Source: Sva-07 sp031426215 (GTDB lineage: Bacteria > Actinomycetota > Acidimicrobiia > Acidimicrobiales > Ilumatobacteraceae). Taken from it: 64,000 nucleotides of DNA. Every line of letters starts with the position of its first letter. Position 1 is the first letter of the stretch. The translations under genes and the position numbers were made by a program. The DNA lies in NCBI GenBank assembly GCA_031426215.1, contig JANPKU010000095.1:1-64000 (forward strand). Reading direction: 5' to 3'. The notes under the pieces are model-generated. The model did no database searches, was not told the DNA's origin, and was given only the letters and a program-made list of their open reading frames with translations. Positions 41,929 through 54,604 of the stretch are shown here, piece by piece.

Positions 41929-43455
41929 ATGGAGGCGATGGCCGCTGGCGGTGTGCACGACGGGAACGAGCCGGTCGTCGGCAAGCGTGCTCCGATCCAC
42001 GTGCGGCTCCGTCGAATCCTGATCGGAAGCGGAGCAGTGGTGCCGCTCGCCATTGCACACGGGCTCGCCGCGGCCGGTGATGCATTCGTTTCGGTGAGCC
42101 TCGCTGGGTCACTGTTCTTCAGCGTCAGCCCTGACGCGTCACGTCGGCAGGTGCTGGTGTATCTCCTGATCACGATGGCGCCGCTGGCGGTGTTGTCGCC
42201 GCTGGTCGGCCCGGCGGTCGACCGGTTCCGCGGCTCGCAGCGTTTCGTCGCCGCCAGCTTCTTCGCGTCACGGGGCGTCTTCGCGCTGGTCTTGGCGGCC
42301 ACCCTCCTGCAGGTTGCCTTCTACCCGATCGTGCTGCTGCTGCTGATCGCCAGTAAGGCGTCGGGCATCGTGAAACAGACCCTGGTGCAGACGTTGGTCG
42401 ACGAGCCCGAAGAACTCGTCGCCACCAATGCCCGGCTCGCACGGTTCGCCAGTATCACTGCGGCACTCGGCGTCGCCGGCGCCAGTGCGGTGTTCGCCGG
42501 GGGAGGGGCCGAGTGGTCGCTGCGCGTCGGAGCCGTGCTGTTCGCATTTGCCGGGCTGGCGGTGTTGCGAGCGCGGCCGCGTTCGAGCTCGGCGGTCGCG
42601 TCCGACGACGTCGAGTACGCGGAGACTCATCTCCCCACGGTCGTCGTGTCGTCGATCGGCATGCTCGCGATTCGGGCTGCGGTCGGCTTCTTCATCTTCA
42701 CGCTGGCGTTCACGTTGCGACGCTCGAGCGAGTCGGCGCTCGTCTACGGGCTGGCGGCAGCTTCGTACGGCATCGGTGCGTTCGTCGGGCACACGGCGGC
42801 GACGGTGTTGCGCCGGTGGTTCAGCGAGGAACGACTGATCGGTATTTCGCTCGCGCTGCCGGCCGCCTTCACCGCAGTCGGCATCCTCGGCGCGTCGGTG
42901 CCGCTGCTGATCGTCACGTCCGGCATGGTGGGGCTGTCGACCACCCTCGGACGCAACGCGTTCGACGGCATGCTCCAGCGCCGCGCTCCCGAAGCGCTGC
43001 TCGGGCGTGCTGGCGCCCGCTACGAGACCCGCTTCCAGTTGGCCTGGGTGTTCGGTGGTGTCCTCGCCACACCGATCTCGCTGCCGGTCGAAGTGAGCAT
43101 GACGGTGCTCACCGCCATCTACGTGCCCGCCCTCGTCGTGTTCGTACGAGGCGTGCGGGAAGCTCGTCGGTTCGAGGGGCCGCCCGAGGAGCATCTGGGT
43201 GGCGCACACGCGCGTTTGGCAATGGCGCACCAGGCGTGGGAGGCCGGGTCGTTCCGAGTCGCGATCGTCGATGCTTCGGCGGCGGTCGACCTCGCCCAGA
43301 GTGTCGCCGGACCGTGCTCGCAGGTCGACGAGCGCTGCCAACTCGATGGGCTGCGTCGTCTCGCGATCGACGTCGATCAGGTCGTGGTCGACAGCGATGT
43401 ACTGCAAGCCTTGCGCATTGCCGACTCGATGATCAGGTCTGCGTCACCGACGTGA
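41929..43455 (+). CDS. MFS-type transporter with C-terminal cytoplasmic extension
   Basis: From ATG 41929, 508 residues. About 10-12 hydrophobic segments between residues 30 and 400 (HGLAAAGDAFVSVSLAGSLF, LLITMAPLAVLSPLVGPAVD, VSSIGMLAIRAAVGFFIFTL) fit a major facilitator. The last ~90 residues (GGAHARLAMAHQAWEAGSFR, VAIVDASAAVDLAQSVAGP) are soluble, with no recognised family. The 3' end overlaps the convergent lipoprotein gene by 23 bases. Substrate unknown. Divergent from fhs across ~105 bases. Confidence 0.8.
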   Translation: MEAMAAGGVHDGNEPVVGKRAPIHVRLRRILIGSGAVVPLAIAHGLAAAGDAFVSVSLAGSLFFSVSPDASRRQVLVYLLITMAPLAVLSPLVGPAVDRFRGSQRFVAASFFASRGVFALVLAATLLQVAFYPIVLLLLIASKASGIVKQTLVQTLVDEPEELVATNARLARFASITAALGVAGASAVFAGGGAEWSLRVGAVLFAFAGLAVLRARPRSSSAVASDDVEYAETHLPTVVVSSIGMLAIRAAVGFFIFTLAFTLRRSSESALVYGLAAASYGIGAFVGHTAATVLRRWFSEERLIGISLALPAAFTAVGILGASVPLLIVTSGMVGLSTTLGRNAFDGMLQRRAPEALLGRAGARYETRFQLAWVFGGVLATPISLPVEVSMTVLTAIYVPALVVFVRGVREARRFEGPPEEHLGGAHARLAMAHQAWEAGSFRVAIVDASAAVDLAQSVAGPCSQVDERCQLDGLRRLAIDVDQVVVDSDVLQALRIADSMIRSASPT

Positions 43456-43972
43456 CCGCAGCCCGGGGCGCGGTGTTCTCGGTGTCCGTCGTTGTCGGGT
43501 TGCTGGTGATCTCCAGCGTGAACGCCTCGCCATCGTCGACGGCGTCGTAGCGGACGAGGTCGAGTTCGATCGTTTCGGCAGGATCGGGCATCGGCCCGAG
43601 GAGCAACAGGGCACCGTCGTTTCGAACGGGCTCGCCGGCGAGGTCAGGGTCGAAGGTGTCGGCCACCTGGTCGGCGAAGCGCACGGTCGCCCACTCGATC
43701 GTCGCTGCGGTCACGTCCGCCTGCACTCCGACGTCGATGGTTGCGCCGTCGGCGGCCACGACGAAGATCACCGGGAGCTGCTCCTCACCGTTGTCGTCGA
43801 GGACGGGCTCCTGTTCGCCCGCCTGCCATGCGACCACTGCGGCGATCACATCGGCCGATCCGACGTCGGTCTCCGCGTCGTCGCCGCTGCTACACGCGCC
43901 GAACATGACCGCGACCGACAGCGCGCCAGCAACGAGTCGCGCTGCGCTCCACGGAGCTTGGTTCCGTCCCAC
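43433..43972 (-). CDS. Putative lipoprotein
   Basis: This 179-residue protein (GTG start) has a signal sequence with lipobox MFGAC (lipid Cys27), an acidic Asp/Glu-rich linker, and an acidic beta-rich domain (LPVIFVVAADGATIDVGVQA, FADQVADTFDPDLAGEPVRN). No family recognised. Its 3' end overlaps the MFS gene's 3' end by 23 bases, an antisense arrangement. Confidence 0.7.
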   Translation of the reverse strand: MGRNQAPWSAARLVAGALSVAVMFGACSSGDDAETDVGSADVIAAVVAWQAGEQEPVLDDNGEEQLPVIFVVAADGATIDVGVQADVTAATIEWATVRFADQVADTFDPDLAGEPVRNDGALLLLGPMPDPAETIELDLVRYDAVDDGEAFTLEITSNPTTTDTENTAPRAAVTSVTQT

Positions 43973-44082
43973 GTGGCCACGTTACGTCAGTCGTCGGGGC
44001 CGGCGGGTCGAGTTACGACACGACGAACCGCTGTGACCCCTACCACCCGTTCGCGCCGTGCGAGAAATATCACGCAGACACG

Positions 44083-44110
44083 TTGGACTTCACCGAATGC
44101 GAGGTATAGT
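44083..44110 (+). promoter_or_regulatory. Strong sigma-70-type promoter for the phasin-like gene
   Basis: TTGGAC (44083-44088) and TATAGT (44105-44110) are separated by 16 bases, close to the -35/-10 consensus. The start of transcription near 44117 leaves a leader of about 70 bases before the ATG at 44190. It is one of the better promoters in the window, consistent with abundant expression. Confidence 0.55.
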
Positions 44111-44189
44111 TAGCACAGGAATGGCAGATCGAGCACTCGCACCCTCTGCGCACGACCCCAGCAACCACCAACGAAACAAGGAGTTCGAC

Positions 44190-44702
44190 ATGTTCGAGCA
44201 GATCAGCAAGTTCGCCAACGAGGCGACCAGCACCATCACCGACACGGTCACCGATGTCATCAACGACAACGACATCACCACCCGCTTCACCACCACGAGC
44301 GACCAGGTCCTCGACGCCGTGCTCGACGCCAACCGTCGTTTCGTCGACGTTGCCGTCACCACCGCCGACCGTGTTGCGGACCAGATCAACTTCGACCTCA
44401 CGTTCTCGGATCGGCTCCCGACACCGGCCGTTGCGGGCGAGCGCTACCTCGACTTCGTCGAGCGCGCCGTCTCGCTCAATCGCGACATGAACCAGCGTGT
44501 CGTCGAGATGATCAAGGCCGACAACGCCAAGAAGAGCCCGGTTAAGCAGGTCGCTGCCAGGACGAGCTCGGTCAAGAAGGCCGTCGCCAAGACGAGCCCG
44601 GCCAAGAAGGCCGTCGCCAAGAAGAACGCGGCCAAGAAGGCCGTCGCCAAGAAGAGCCCGGCCCGCAAGACCGTCGCCGGAAAGACCGTCGCCTCCAAGT
44701 GA
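44190..44702 (+). CDS. Phasin/HbhA-like protein with Lys-rich tail
   Basis: From ATG 44190 (GGAG nine bases upstream), 170 residues. Residues 1-110 form amphipathic helices (MFEQISKFANEATSTITDTV, DAVLDANRRFVDVAVTTADR, ERYLDFVERAVSLNRDMNQR) like phasins or HbhA. Residues about 114-170 are a basic repeat of KKAVAK / KKSPAKK units. Mycobacterial HbhA and rhodococcal lipid-body proteins have the same helical-head-plus-lysine-tail design and bind heparin, DNA or lipid/PHA granules. A lipid- or PHA-inclusion coat or DNA-anchoring role is inferred. An XRE regulator follows 72 bases later. Confidence 0.65.
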   Translation: MFEQISKFANEATSTITDTVTDVINDNDITTRFTTTSDQVLDAVLDANRRFVDVAVTTADRVADQINFDLTFSDRLPTPAVAGERYLDFVERAVSLNRDMNQRVVEMIKADNAKKSPVKQVAARTSSVKKAVAKTSPAKKAVAKKNAAKKAVAKKSPARKTVAGKTVASK

Positions 44703-44774
44703 CGTAGCGCTCGATGGTGGTGCCGCCGGAGCCCCCCCGGCTCTTGCGGCACCGCCGTCGTAGGCTCGACCCTG

Positions 44775-45155
44775 ATGGACGACCAGCCAGATGCCCGCCC
44801 AGCGCGCGGAGTCGGTGCGCTCGGCGATTTCATCAAGGCGCAGCGGCGCATTGCAGATCTCTCGCAGCGCGAACTCGCCCGCCTCGCTGACCTGTCCGAC
44901 GCCTACCTCAGCCAACTCGAACGAGGCCTCCACGAGCCCTCGGTGCGAGTGCTCAACGGGCTCGCTCAAGCCCTCAATGTGCCGAGCGAGAAGTTGCTCG
45001 CGTACCTCGGGCGACATGACAGTGCCGCCCCCGAGCGTTCGACCGAGTCTGCGATCGTCGTCGACGATCGGCTCACCGACACCCAGAAACAGTCGCTGCT
45101 CGATGTCTATCGAGCGTTCATCGCTGCGAACGACGTTGCGTCGTCCAGCAAGTAG
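44775..45155 (+). CDS. XRE-family transcriptional regulator
   Basis: This 126-residue protein has a canonical Cro/C1 HTH at about residues 17-72 (IKAQRRIADLSQRELARLAD, LSDAYLSQLERGLHEPSVRV) and a C-terminal tail (LTDTQKQSLLDVYRAFIAAN). The gene pair with the lysine-rich protein mirrors the mycobacterial Rv0474-hbhA (Rv0475) neighbourhood, so control of the phasin-like gene is the likely role. Convergent with the uridine phosphorylase, 20 bases apart. Confidence 0.88.
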   Translation: MDDQPDARPARGVGALGDFIKAQRRIADLSQRELARLADLSDAYLSQLERGLHEPSVRVLNGLAQALNVPSEKLLAYLGRHDSAAPERSTESAIVVDDRLTDTQKQSLLDVYRAFIAANDVASSSK

Positions 45156-45174
45156 CGACCCCTACATCAGGCCG

Positions 45175-45933
45175 TCAGGCCACGAGTTGCCGCGCAGCTT
45201 CGACCACCACGGCGACCGTGGTCGACTCGATCCGCTTCGCCGTCGCTTCGTCAGGGGTCTCCTGTTGTGTCCGGTTCACCAGCACCCCCGCCACACATCC
45301 GGCGCGTAGGCCCGACGACGCACACATCGTGAACAGCGTGGCCGCCTCCATTTCGTAGTTGAGGACACCCATCGACTGCCACTCCTCGAGGCTTCCCTGG
45401 AACCGCCGAGTGACCCGGCCCGAGTACGTGTCGTAGCGCTCCTGGCCGGGATAGAAGGTGTCGCTCGACGCCGTGATTCCGACATGGGGCTCGACCCCGA
45501 CGGCTCGTGCCGCCTCGACCAGCGCAGTCGTGCACGCGAAGTCGGCGACCGCAGGGAACTCCATCGGGGCGAAGTGCAAACTTGCACCGTCGAGGCGAAC
45601 CGCCCCAGTCGTGACGATGACGTCTCCTGGCGCCAGGTGCGGCTGGATCCCACCCGTGGTGCCGACGCGGAGGAACGTGCGCACTCCGAGCTGCGCGAGT
45701 TCCTCGACGGCGATCGATGTCGAGGGTCCGCCGATCCCCGACGAGCACACGACCACCGGGGTCTCGCCGAGCCAGCCGAGGTACGAGGTGAACTCGCGGT
45801 GAGCCGCGAGGAATTCGTGCCGGTCCATCGTGGCCGCGATTCGCTCCACCCGAGCCGGGTCGCCCGGCACGATCGCCAGCGTGGCGCCTTGCAAGTTGTC
45901 CGCTTCCAGTCCGAGGTGGAATACCGCTGCCAT
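45175..45933 (-). CDS. udp: Uridine phosphorylase-like nucleoside phosphorylase
   Basis: From ATG 45933, 252 residues (GTG start further upstream possible). Family blocks: AIVPGDPARVERIAATMDRH, VVCSSGIGGPSTSIAVEELA, RVGTTGGIQPHLAPGDVIVT and VLNYEMEAATLFTMCASSGL. It phosphorolyses uridine to uracil and ribose-1-phosphate. The NYEMEA and the H/R phosphate-site residues agree with E. coli Udp. No other pyrimidine-salvage gene lies next to it. Confidence 0.9.
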   Translation of the reverse strand: MAAVFHLGLEADNLQGATLAIVPGDPARVERIAATMDRHEFLAAHREFTSYLGWLGETPVVVCSSGIGGPSTSIAVEELAQLGVRTFLRVGTTGGIQPHLAPGDVIVTTGAVRLDGASLHFAPMEFPAVADFACTTALVEAARAVGVEPHVGITASSDTFYPGQERYDTYSGRVTRRFQGSLEEWQSMGVLNYEMEAATLFTMCASSGLRAGCVAGVLVNRTQQETPDEATAKRIESTTVAVVVEAARQLVA

Positions 45934-46026
45934 GTCCCTGACCGTAACCCCCCGCTCACGACGCAGGAACAGATGGGCGTGTGGTCGACCAGGTTGGTCA
46001 CGACGCGCAGCGTGGTGCCGTTCGGA

Positions 46027-46053
46027 TTGCAAACATGCAGATGTCTTTATATA
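46027..46053 (+). promoter_or_regulatory. Putative promoter and operator of the arsR-methyltransferase/metH operon
   Basis: TTGCAA (46027-46032) and TATATA (46048-46053) with 15 bases between. The GTG at 46063 is about ten bases after TATATA, so the message may be leaderless. A small dyad ACAT-GCAG-ATGT (46033-46044) between the boxes is placed where an ArsR-type repressor would block polymerase. By eye only. Confidence 0.35.
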
Positions 46054-46062
46054 GTTTCGCAC

Positions 46063-47057
46063 GTGACGCTGGGCTCACTGACTTCAGAACGGACGTTGGA
46101 CGCCCTGCGCGCAATGGGCGAGGAGACGCGACTGCGAATCGTGGCGGTCCTGCGCCACGGCGAACTCACCGTCACCGACCTCACCGAGATCCTCGGTCAG
46201 TCGCAGCCCAGAGTTTCTCGACACTTGAAATTGCTCGTCGATTCCGGGCTCGTGGTGAAGCATCGTGAGGGCACCTGGGCGTTCTTCCGCCTCGCCGATT
46301 CGACCTCGCACCGAACTCTCGTGGCCGCAGCGCTCGACGCAATCGATGTCGACGATTCGGCACTGTCTGCCGACGTCCAGCGCCTCGATGCGGTACGCGC
46401 CCGCAGGTCGACGGCCGCGAGCGACTACTTCGAACAGATTGCGCCGATCTGGGATGAGGAGCGCTCGCTGCACGCAGCCGCTGACACCGTCGAAACCGCA
46501 ATTCTCGACACGATCGGTGACGAGCCGATCCTCCGCCTCCTCGACGTCGGCACCGGCACCGGGCGGATGCTGCAACTCTTCGCGGATCGCGCCGCCCGCG
46601 CCGTCGGCCTCGACTCGAGCCACTCGATGCTCGCCGTTGCCCGCGCCAACCTCGAACGTGCCGGCGCCGCGAACTGGGAGCTGCGCCAAGGAGACGTGCA
46701 CAGCCCGCCGCTCGATGCAGCGAGCTTCGACATGGTCGTGATCCATCAGGTGTTGCATTACCTCGACGATCCGTCTCGTGCGATCGCCGAAGCAGCGCGG
46801 CTGGTCGCGCCCGGCGGCCGCCTGCTGGTCGTCGACTTCGCACCGCACCGACACGACTTCCTGCGCGCCGCCGCCCATCGACGGCTCGGATTCACCCACC
46901 AACAGCTCGCCGACTGGTTCGACCAGTCGGGATTCGACTGCCCGACGATCACCGATGTCGCTCCCCCCACCGGCCAGGACGGCTTGACCGTCACCGTCTG
47001 GCTCGCCACCAACCGAACGAACGACGTTGCCTCGACCGTCGCCCAGAGAGAAGTCGC

Positions 47058-47061
<4 letters not shown>
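46063..47061 (+). CDS. ArsR-family regulator fused to a SAM-dependent methyltransferase
   Basis: From GTG 46063, 332 residues. N-terminal ArsR winged helix (MGEETRLRIVAVLRHGELTV, SQPRVSRHLKLLVDSGLVVK) and C-terminal class-I methyltransferase (LRLLDVGTGTGRMLQLFADR, VGLDSSHSMLAVARANLERA, IHQVLHYLDDPSRAIAEAAR). The methyltransferase half may act as a SAM/SAH sensor, as in SahR-type regulators. Its TGA overlaps the ATG of metH, so it is translated with the methionine synthase and very likely controls it. An upstream frame is antisense to the phosphorylase. Confidence 0.88.
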
Positions 47062-50771
<3,710 letters not shown>

Positions 50772-50791
50772 CGGGTCCTCACCCCGCAGGC

Positions 50792-50829
50792 GATGAGCGA
50801 AAAGCCGGGATCCGGTCCGTTCGCTCATC
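50792..50829. repeat. 38-bp palindromic repeat, copy A7
   Basis: Arms GATGAGCGAA / CGTTCGCTCATC with inner CCGGGATCCGG palindrome. It begins 20 bases after the metH stop and precedes the aquaporin gene by ~120 bases. Nothing else recognisable lies in 50830-50949. Confidence 0.85.
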
Positions 50830-50949
50830 GCTTCCGGTGTGGTCTGGGTGCTCGATCGTCGTATCACCGGCCCCGTGTGACCGGCGTCCTACGATTCTTG
50901 CACCGCGACGGACCCGCCGCGGTCGAGGGATGAAACGGGGACTTCAACC

Positions 50950-51681
50950 ATGAACGACAACATCCGCATTCCGGTCGCCGAGGCACTCGGGACCGCCATC
51001 CTGGTGATCGGTGGGCCAGGAACCGCCGTTTTCGCCGGCAGTGTCGGAGGGGGAGTTGGAGCGCTAGGTGTGGCGCTCGCCTTCGGACTCAGCCTGTTGT
51101 GCATGGCGTACCTGATCGGCCGAATCTCCGGCTGCCACATCAATCCGGCCGTCACCATCGGCATGATCATCGCCAAGAAGATCGACGTGGCGAAGTCGGC
51201 GCCGTACTTCATCGGCCAGTTCGTCGGTGGCGTCGTCGGCGCCGGGATCATCGCCCTGGTCCTGAGCGGCACCGACGGCTACATGTCGGCCGCGCAGGAC
51301 GCCGGGTTCGCCTCGAACGGTTTCGGTGTCCACTCGCCTGGTGGGTTCGACCTGCTGTCCGTTGCGATCGTCGAGATCGTGGTCACGGCGATCTTCGTAC
51401 TGATCGTGCTCGGCACCACCGACGAGAACGGGGTACCGAAAGGCTTCGGCCCGATCGCCGCCGGTTTCGGCCTGGCGCTGGTGCACATGATCTCGATCCC
51501 GGTGTCGAACACCTCGGTCAATCCGGCCCGTTCGCTGGCGACGGCGGTGTTCCAGGGCGACTGGGCGCTCGGCCAGGTGTGGGCGTTCATCGTGTTCCCG
51601 GCGATCGGTGCGGTGCTCGCGGGTGGATTGTGGATGGTCGTCGGGCCCACCGAGGTCGAGACGACAGCATCCACCGCCTGA
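50950..51681 (+). CDS. Aquaporin (MIP family)
   Basis: This 243-residue protein has six hydrophobic segments and both half-helix motifs: NPA at 65-67 (GCHINPAVTIG) and NPA at 191-193 (TSVNPARSLATAV), with the R194 of the selectivity filter. Loop lengths and the narrow-filter residues fit a water-type AqpZ rather than a glycerol facilitator, though this needs modelling. Monocistronic, between metH and the nuo operon. Confidence 0.92.
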   Translation: MNDNIRIPVAEALGTAILVIGGPGTAVFAGSVGGGVGALGVALAFGLSLLCMAYLIGRISGCHINPAVTIGMIIAKKIDVAKSAPYFIGQFVGGVVGAGIIALVLSGTDGYMSAAQDAGFASNGFGVHSPGGFDLLSVAIVEIVVTAIFVLIVLGTTDENGVPKGFGPIAAGFGLALVHMISIPVSNTSVNPARSLATAVFQGDWALGQVWAFIVFPAIGAVLAGGLWMVVGPTEVETTASTA

Positions 51682-51734
51682 CCAGCGGGCACATTTGGGT
51701 CAGAATTCCCGGCCCCTGATAGCTTCTCGACCCG

Positions 51735-52100
51735 ATGTCGGTGTTCCTGCGCGATTACTTGACCGTGGTCTGGTTCGGCCTCGCTGCCCTGGCAGTAGGC
51801 GGGCTCCTGCTGGGTTTGGCGGCCCTCGTCCGACCCTCGCGACCCAACTACGACAAGGGCATCGCCTATGAATCCGGAGTCGACCCGGTGGGAATCGGCT
51901 GGTCGCAGAGCCAGATCCGCTACTACGTCTTCGCCCTGCTGTTCGTGATCTTCGACGTGGAAGCGGTGTTCCTGTTCCCGTGGGCCGCCAACATCGAGCG
52001 CTACGGCACCTTCGGACTGGTCACCATGTTGATCTTCATCGTGCTGCTGCTCGATGGTCTCGTCTACGCCTGGAAGAGAGGACTGTTGCGATGGGTCTAG
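51735..52100 (+). CDS. nuoA: NADH-quinone oxidoreductase subunit A
   Basis: This 121-residue protein has three hydrophobic helices and the conserved YESGVDPVGIGWSQSQIRYY and FVIFDVEAVFLFPWA blocks of NuoA. It is the first gene of an 11-subunit operon (A, B, C, D, H, I, J, K, L, M, N). It anchors the quinone-module junction. It overlaps nuoB by ten bases. Confidence 0.95.
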   Translation: MSVFLRDYLTVVWFGLAALAVGGLLLGLAALVRPSRPNYDKGIAYESGVDPVGIGWSQSQIRYYVFALLFVIFDVEAVFLFPWAANIERYGTFGLVTMLIFIVLLLDGLVYAWKRGLLRWV

Positions 52101-52693
52101 TCGACCGTGGCCGTATGCCGGCGCCCCTGACCAAGTTGTTCAACATGAGCCGTTCGTACTCGCTGTGGGTGTACCAGTGGGGCCTGGCGTGCTGCGCGAT
52201 CGAGATGGGCGCCGCCTTCGGGTCGCCCCGCTACGACGTGATGCGCCTCGGCGTCATCCCGCTTCCGGCCAGCCCGCGCCAGGCCGACTTCGTCTGCATC
52301 TCCGGCACGGTCACCGACAAGATGGCGCCCGCCGTGCGCCGCCTGTGGGAGCAGATGCCCGAGCCGAAGTACGCAATCTCGATGGGTTCGTGCGCCAACT
52401 GTGGCGGCCCGTACTGGGACAGCTACTCGGTCACCAAGGGCGTCGACCAGATCATCCCGATCGACGTCTACATCCCGGGCTGCCCACCACGGCCCGAGGC
52501 GTTGCTCGAAGGCGTCGTGCTGCTCCAGCAGCGCATCAAGAACGAGGACATGGCCGCCAAGTGGCGTGGCGACGAGTTCACCACCCAGCAGGCCACCCGT
52601 GAGCGCGAGCGGGTCGCTGCTGCTCCCGCAATCGCTGCGCCGGCACGGCCCGATCGCGAGCCGATCGTCGTGGGCGGTGGCCCCATTGAGTGA
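52091..52693 (+). CDS. nuoB: NADH-quinone oxidoreductase subunit B
   Basis: From ATG 52091, 200 residues. Ligands of the terminal [4Fe-4S] cluster N2 are visible: C34/C35 (GLACCAIEMG), C101 (GSCANCGG) and C131 (PGCPPRPEALLEG). The last ~40 residues form an Ala/Arg-rich tail not found in most NuoB. Electrons pass from N2 to quinone. Overlaps nuoA and nuoC. Confidence 0.96.
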   Translation: MGLVDRGRMPAPLTKLFNMSRSYSLWVYQWGLACCAIEMGAAFGSPRYDVMRLGVIPLPASPRQADFVCISGTVTDKMAPAVRRLWEQMPEPKYAISMGSCANCGGPYWDSYSVTKGVDQIIPIDVYIPGCPPRPEALLEGVVLLQQRIKNEDMAAKWRGDEFTTQQATRERERVAAAPAIAAPARPDREPIVVGGGPIE

Positions 52694-53435
52694 CGCCACC
52701 GACACCGAAGAACAGCCGCTGGCGCTCCCCGGCGATGGCTTGCGCGAGGGGATCATCGAAGATCTCCGACGACGCATCGGCGAGGGTGTGGTCGACACCC
52801 ACATCACGGCGAACGACGATCTCTGGATCCGCGTGCAGACCGGCGCATGGAGGCAGACAGCGGTCGCTCTGAAGGCGGCGGGCTTCACTCACTTCAGCTT
52901 CATCTCGGGTCTCGACTGGATGCCCTCGCCGTTCGGCAAGGGCGAAGAGGACCCGACTGCCGAGCCGAAGGAGCCCGATACCGAGATCCGCCAGGGCGTC
53001 ACCGGCGGCGAGACCCGCTTCCAGGTGTTCGCCCGCCTCGTCGACCTCGACCGTCATGTCGGCGTGACCATCAAGGCCGACGTACCCGACGAACCGTTCG
53101 CCGTCGATTCGTGGTCCATGGTGTTCGCCGGTGCCAACTGGCACGAGCGAGAGTGTCACGAGATGTTCGGTATCGGCTTCAACGGTCACCCCGACCTGCG
53201 CAACATGTACCTGCCCACCGACTTCGAGGGATACCCCCTCCGCAAGGACTTCCCGTTGCTCGCTCGCATGATCAAGCCGTGGCCTGGCATCGTCGACGTC
53301 GAACCGATGCCCGTGCAGCCGGACGTCACTGACGACGGCACCGCCGGCGAGGGAAGCGCCAGCGACGAGCCGGGAGCGGCGCGAGGCGAAAGCGAAGCGG
53401 ACGCCGAGCCCGCCACCAGTAAGGGCGACGAATGA
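52686..53435 (+). CDS. nuoC: NADH-quinone oxidoreductase subunit C, with low-complexity tail
   Basis: The start is a TTG at 52686 (LSDATDTEEQPLALPGDG), overlapping the nuoB stop by eight bases; 249 residues. The conserved core ends GANWHERECHEMFGIGFNGH, PDLRNMYLPTDFEGYPLRKD and PLLARMIKPWPGIVDVE. The last ~40 residues (TAGEGSASDEPGAARGESEA) are a low-complexity acidic extension that shares a repeat with nuoL. Positions NuoB/NuoD in the peripheral arm. ATG of nuoD overlaps its stop. Confidence 0.93.
   Translation: MSDATDTEEQPLALPGDGLREGIIEDLRRRIGEGVVDTHITANDDLWIRVQTGAWRQTAVALKAAGFTHFSFISGLDWMPSPFGKGEEDPTAEPKEPDTEIRQGVTGGETRFQVFARLVDLDRHVGVTIKADVPDEPFAVDSWSMVFAGANWHERECHEMFGIGFNGHPDLRNMYLPTDFEGYPLRKDFPLLARMIKPWPGIVDVEPMPVQPDVTDDGTAGEGSASDEPGAARGESEADAEPATSKGDE
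53349..53400 (+). repeat. In-frame repeat in nuoC (family D, copy 1)
   Basis: A 24-base block starting GAGGGAAGCGCCAGCGACGA (53349-53372, encoding EGSASDEP) is identical to 58638-58661 in nuoL. About 15 bases later both have a GGCG(A/G)AAGCG(A/C)AGCGGACG block. The repeat is GC-rich and encodes a Ser/Glu/Ala/Gly-rich tail. Confidence 0.7.
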
Positions 53436-54604
53436 CCAACCTCAGCGATCGCCAGCAGCTCAGCTACATCGCCAGCCAGGCTGCCGATGCGCGCCTCAAC
53501 GTCGAGCTCGAAACCGAGGGGATGACCCTCAACATCGGCCCCCAGCACCCGGCCACTCACGGCACGCTGCGCATCATCTGTCGCCTCGACGGCGAGCAGG
53601 TCGTGTGGGCCGAGCCGTCGTGCGGCTACATGCACCGGGGCTACGAGAAGCTCACCGAGGTCCGTACGTTCCCGCAGGTGACCACGCTCGTCAACCGCAT
53701 CGACTGGCTGGGCAGCTTCGCCAACGAGGTGCCGTTCATCCTCGCTGCCGAGAAGTTGATGGAGATCGAGGCGCCGCCACGGGCCCAGGTGATCCGCACG
53801 ATCCTGTTCGAGCTGTCGCGCATCGCCAACGTCACGCTGTTCCTCGGTGACCTCGGGGTGCAGATGGGTGCGATCACCCCGGTGTTCCTGGCGTTCCGTG
53901 ACCGCGAGTACGTGCTGAACCTCATCGAGGGCGCCACCGGCGGCCGCTTCCACCCGAACTTCGACCGCATCGGGGGGCTCAAGGACGACCTGCCGAAGGG
54001 TTGGATCGACGAGACCCGCCAGACGATGGTCAAGCTCCGCAAGTTCTGCGACATCATCGACGACCTGCTGTTCGGCAACGAGATCTTCCAGAGCCGGATG
54101 CGTGGTATCGGCATCATTCCCGCCGACATCGCCAAGGACTACGGCCTCACCGGCGCCAACCTTCGTGCCAGCGGCGTCGATTACGACCTGCGTCGCGACC
54201 AGGACATCGCCTTGTCCTACGACATGGCCGACTGGAAGGTCTGGACGCATCCCGACGGTGACAGCTGGGCTCGTTGCTGGGTGCGCCTGCAGGAGACCCG
54301 CGAGGCGTGCAAGATCGTCGAGCAACTCCTCGACCAGATCCCCGCCGGCCCGATCATGACCAAGGTGCCGCGGATCATCAAGGTGCCGGCCGGCGAGGCA
54401 TGGGTGTCCACCGAGAACCCGCTCGGGGAGATGGGCTACTACGTGGTGTCGAAGGGCGACCTCGGGCCGTTCCGCGTCAAGATCCGATCGGCGAGCTTCA
54501 ACAACATCTCGATCGTTCCGTGGGCGCTCAAGGGCGTCTACGTTCCCGACATCATCACGATCCTCGCCAGCCTCTACTTCATCCTGGGCGACATCGACCG
54601 ATGA
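53432..54604 (+). CDS. nuoD: NADH-quinone oxidoreductase subunit D
   Basis: This 390-residue protein has NIGPQHPATHGTLRIICRLD near the N-terminus (quinone-site His), the CGYMHRGYEKLTEVRTF block and the C-terminal FNNISIVPWALKGVYVPDII, DIITILASLYFILGDIDR. It forms the quinone pocket with NuoB. ATG overlaps the nuoC stop (ATGA); its TGA overlaps the nuoH start. Confidence 0.96.
   Translation: MTNLSDRQQLSYIASQAADARLNVELETEGMTLNIGPQHPATHGTLRIICRLDGEQVVWAEPSCGYMHRGYEKLTEVRTFPQVTTLVNRIDWLGSFANEVPFILAAEKLMEIEAPPRAQVIRTILFELSRIANVTLFLGDLGVQMGAITPVFLAFRDREYVLNLIEGATGGRFHPNFDRIGGLKDDLPKGWIDETRQTMVKLRKFCDIIDDLLFGNEIFQSRMRGIGIIPADIAKDYGLTGANLRASGVDYDLRRDQDIALSYDMADWKVWTHPDGDSWARCWVRLQETREACKIVEQLLDQIPAGPIMTKVPRIIKVPAGEAWVSTENPLGEMGYYVVSKGDLGPFRVKIRSASFNNISIVPWALKGVYVPDIITILASLYFILGDIDR

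Noticed and set aside
44575..44700. Short tandem DNA repeat encoding KKAVAK units as a possible slippage locus
   Set aside because: It is simply the coding sequence of the lysine-rich tail, with synonymous differences; no evidence of recent expansion in one sequence.
50772..50949. Search for a cobalamin riboswitch or other structured leader near metH and the aquaporin
   Set aside because: No B12-box-like sequence is visible upstream of the metH operon or here; only the 38-bp repeat stands out.
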